From Bacteroidota bacterium (GTDB lineage: Bacteria; Bacteroidota; Bacteroidia; Bacteroidales; Prolixibacteraceae): DNA of 6,521 bases. Positions 6,293 to 6,521 of this stretch are shown here, in pieces. The stretch covers positions 1-6,521 of the forward strand of contig JAUZOB010000187.1 of the NCBI GenBank assembly GCA_030706665.1, given 5' to 3'. Position 1 is the first letter of the stretch. Each line of letters starts with the position of its first letter. Below the pieces are notes generated by a model. It saw nothing but the letters and a program-made list of their open reading frames with translations, was not told the DNA's origin and ran no database searches. The translations under genes were made by a program, and so were the position numbers.

Positions 6293-6318
6293 CAAATCAC
6301 GCAGCAAAATGTGATTTG
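6293..6318. repeat. Perfect 8-bp inverted repeat with 10-nt loop
   Basis: CAAATCAC (6293-6300) and GTGATTTG (6311-6318) are perfect inverted copies separated by 10 bases. The total span of 26 bases is typical of a dimeric regulator site. It could also fold in RNA, but no U-tract follows on either strand, so it does not look like an intrinsic terminator. It lies 222 bases upstream of the xylR ATG. Confidence 0.45.
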
Positions 6319-6404
6319 CCTGATTATAAGAAGATAAGAAACAAATGAAAGAGAACATTCTACCTATAAAAAGCAGAGAATAATAAATACCGTTTCCACT
6401 ATTA

Positions 6405-6521
6405 TCAGGGCATAGTGTCGATAGAAGCAATCAGCTCTCTTTCGATAAGTGCTGTTTTTAAGGGTTTCAATTGTGCATACTCCCCTTTTAGAACATCGCA
6501 CTTTCCTTTATGATGAGTAAG
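6405..6521 (-). CDS. C-terminal end of an unrecognised protein (38 residues, cut by window edge)
   Basis: The minus-strand frame from 6521 is open for 38 codons and ends at the TGA at 6407-6405. The residues begin LTHHKGKCDVLKGEYAQLKP and end IERELIASIDTMP. The composition is soluble and helix-like, with alternating charged and hydrophobic residues and no membrane segment. I do not recognise the family. Immediately after the TGA come in-frame TAA and TAG, giving three different stop codons in a row. An open frame this short can occur by chance, so the call rests on its length to the edge, its plausible composition and the clean non-coding region that follows. It lies 333 bases before xylR and need not belong to the xylose pathway. 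Confidence 0.5.
   Translation of the reverse strand, partial: LTHHKGKCDVLKGEYAQLKPLKTALIERELIASIDTMP

Larger units (their letters stand above)
6072..6404. other. Non-coding region upstream of xylR, rich in inverted repeats
   Basis: No credible gene is seen in these 333 bases. The side nearest xylR holds a candidate promoter (6089-6120) and a cluster of CATG-containing palindromes (6120-6185). The middle holds an 8-bp inverted repeat with long spacing (6229-6274) and another with a 10-nt loop (6293-6318). CAAATCA occurs at 6200-6206 and 6293-6299, with its reverse complement at 6312-6318. AATCA-T-TGATT at 6202-6212 is a further perfect short palindrome. None of the hairpins is followed by a U-tract, so no convincing terminator for the gene at 6405-6521 is visible. 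Confidence 0.6.

Noticed and set aside
6293..6318. CRP-type binding site suggested by GTGA and TCAC halves
   Set aside because: The halves are in the opposite order to the TGTGA-N6-TCACA arrangement and the spacing differs, so it is kept only as an unassigned palindrome.
6229..6318. Intrinsic terminator of the right-edge gene
   Set aside because: Both inverted repeats lack a U-tract after the stem on either strand.
1..6521. Mobile element, CRISPR array, tRNA or an undescribed gene system
   Set aside because: No transposase, integrase, regularly spaced repeats, tRNA-like fold or unexplained gene set is seen; all complete genes belong to a known xylose pathway.

Overview
The window carries a D-xylose utilisation cluster, almost certainly from a member of the phylum Bacteroidota (Bacteroidales-like). 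Three things point that way. The cluster regulator is a Nudix-like/winged-helix protein, a regulator type used for pentose operons in Bacteroides relatives. The gene order regulator-xylB-xylA-xylE is typical of that group. The start codons follow A-rich leaders without clear Shine-Dalgarno sequences, and the promoter-like elements resemble the Bacteroidota TTTG / TAnnTTTG consensus. The species cannot be named from the sequence alone. All genes lie on the minus strand, so transcription runs from high to low coordinates.

Layout in transcription order. (1) 6521-6405: the last 38 codons of an unrecognised gene entering from the right edge. (2) 6404-6072: a 333-bp non-coding region with several strong inverted repeats and a good candidate promoter just before the regulator. 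(3) 6071-5319: xylR, a Nudix-like regulator with a degenerate Nudix box. (4) 5317-3845: xylB, xylulokinase, one base after xylR. (5) 3838-2513: xylA, xylose isomerase, six bases after xylB. (6) 2512-2382: an intergenic stretch with a long terminator-like hairpin followed by a candidate internal promoter. (7) 2381-723: xylE, a D-xylose:H+ symporter with an unusual extra segment of about 73 residues carrying two predicted membrane helices. (8) 722-484: a gap with weak hairpins and a candidate promoter. (9) 483-1: the first 161 codons of a secreted glycoside hydrolase family 3 enzyme, probably a beta-xylosidase, running off the left edge.

How they work together: the GH3 enzyme would release xylose from xylo-oligosaccharides in the periplasm or at the surface. 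XylE would import xylose with protons across the inner membrane. XylA would isomerise it to xylulose, and XylB would phosphorylate this to xylulose 5-phosphate for the pentose phosphate pathway. XylR would sense a pathway sugar and control the set. The genes themselves are a well-known pathway. The parts worth a second look are the XylE insertion, the xylA/xylE hairpin with its apparent restart promoter, the identical 10-nt leader before xylR and xylE, and the palindrome-rich region upstream of xylR. I found no undescribed defence system, mobile element or CRISPR array.
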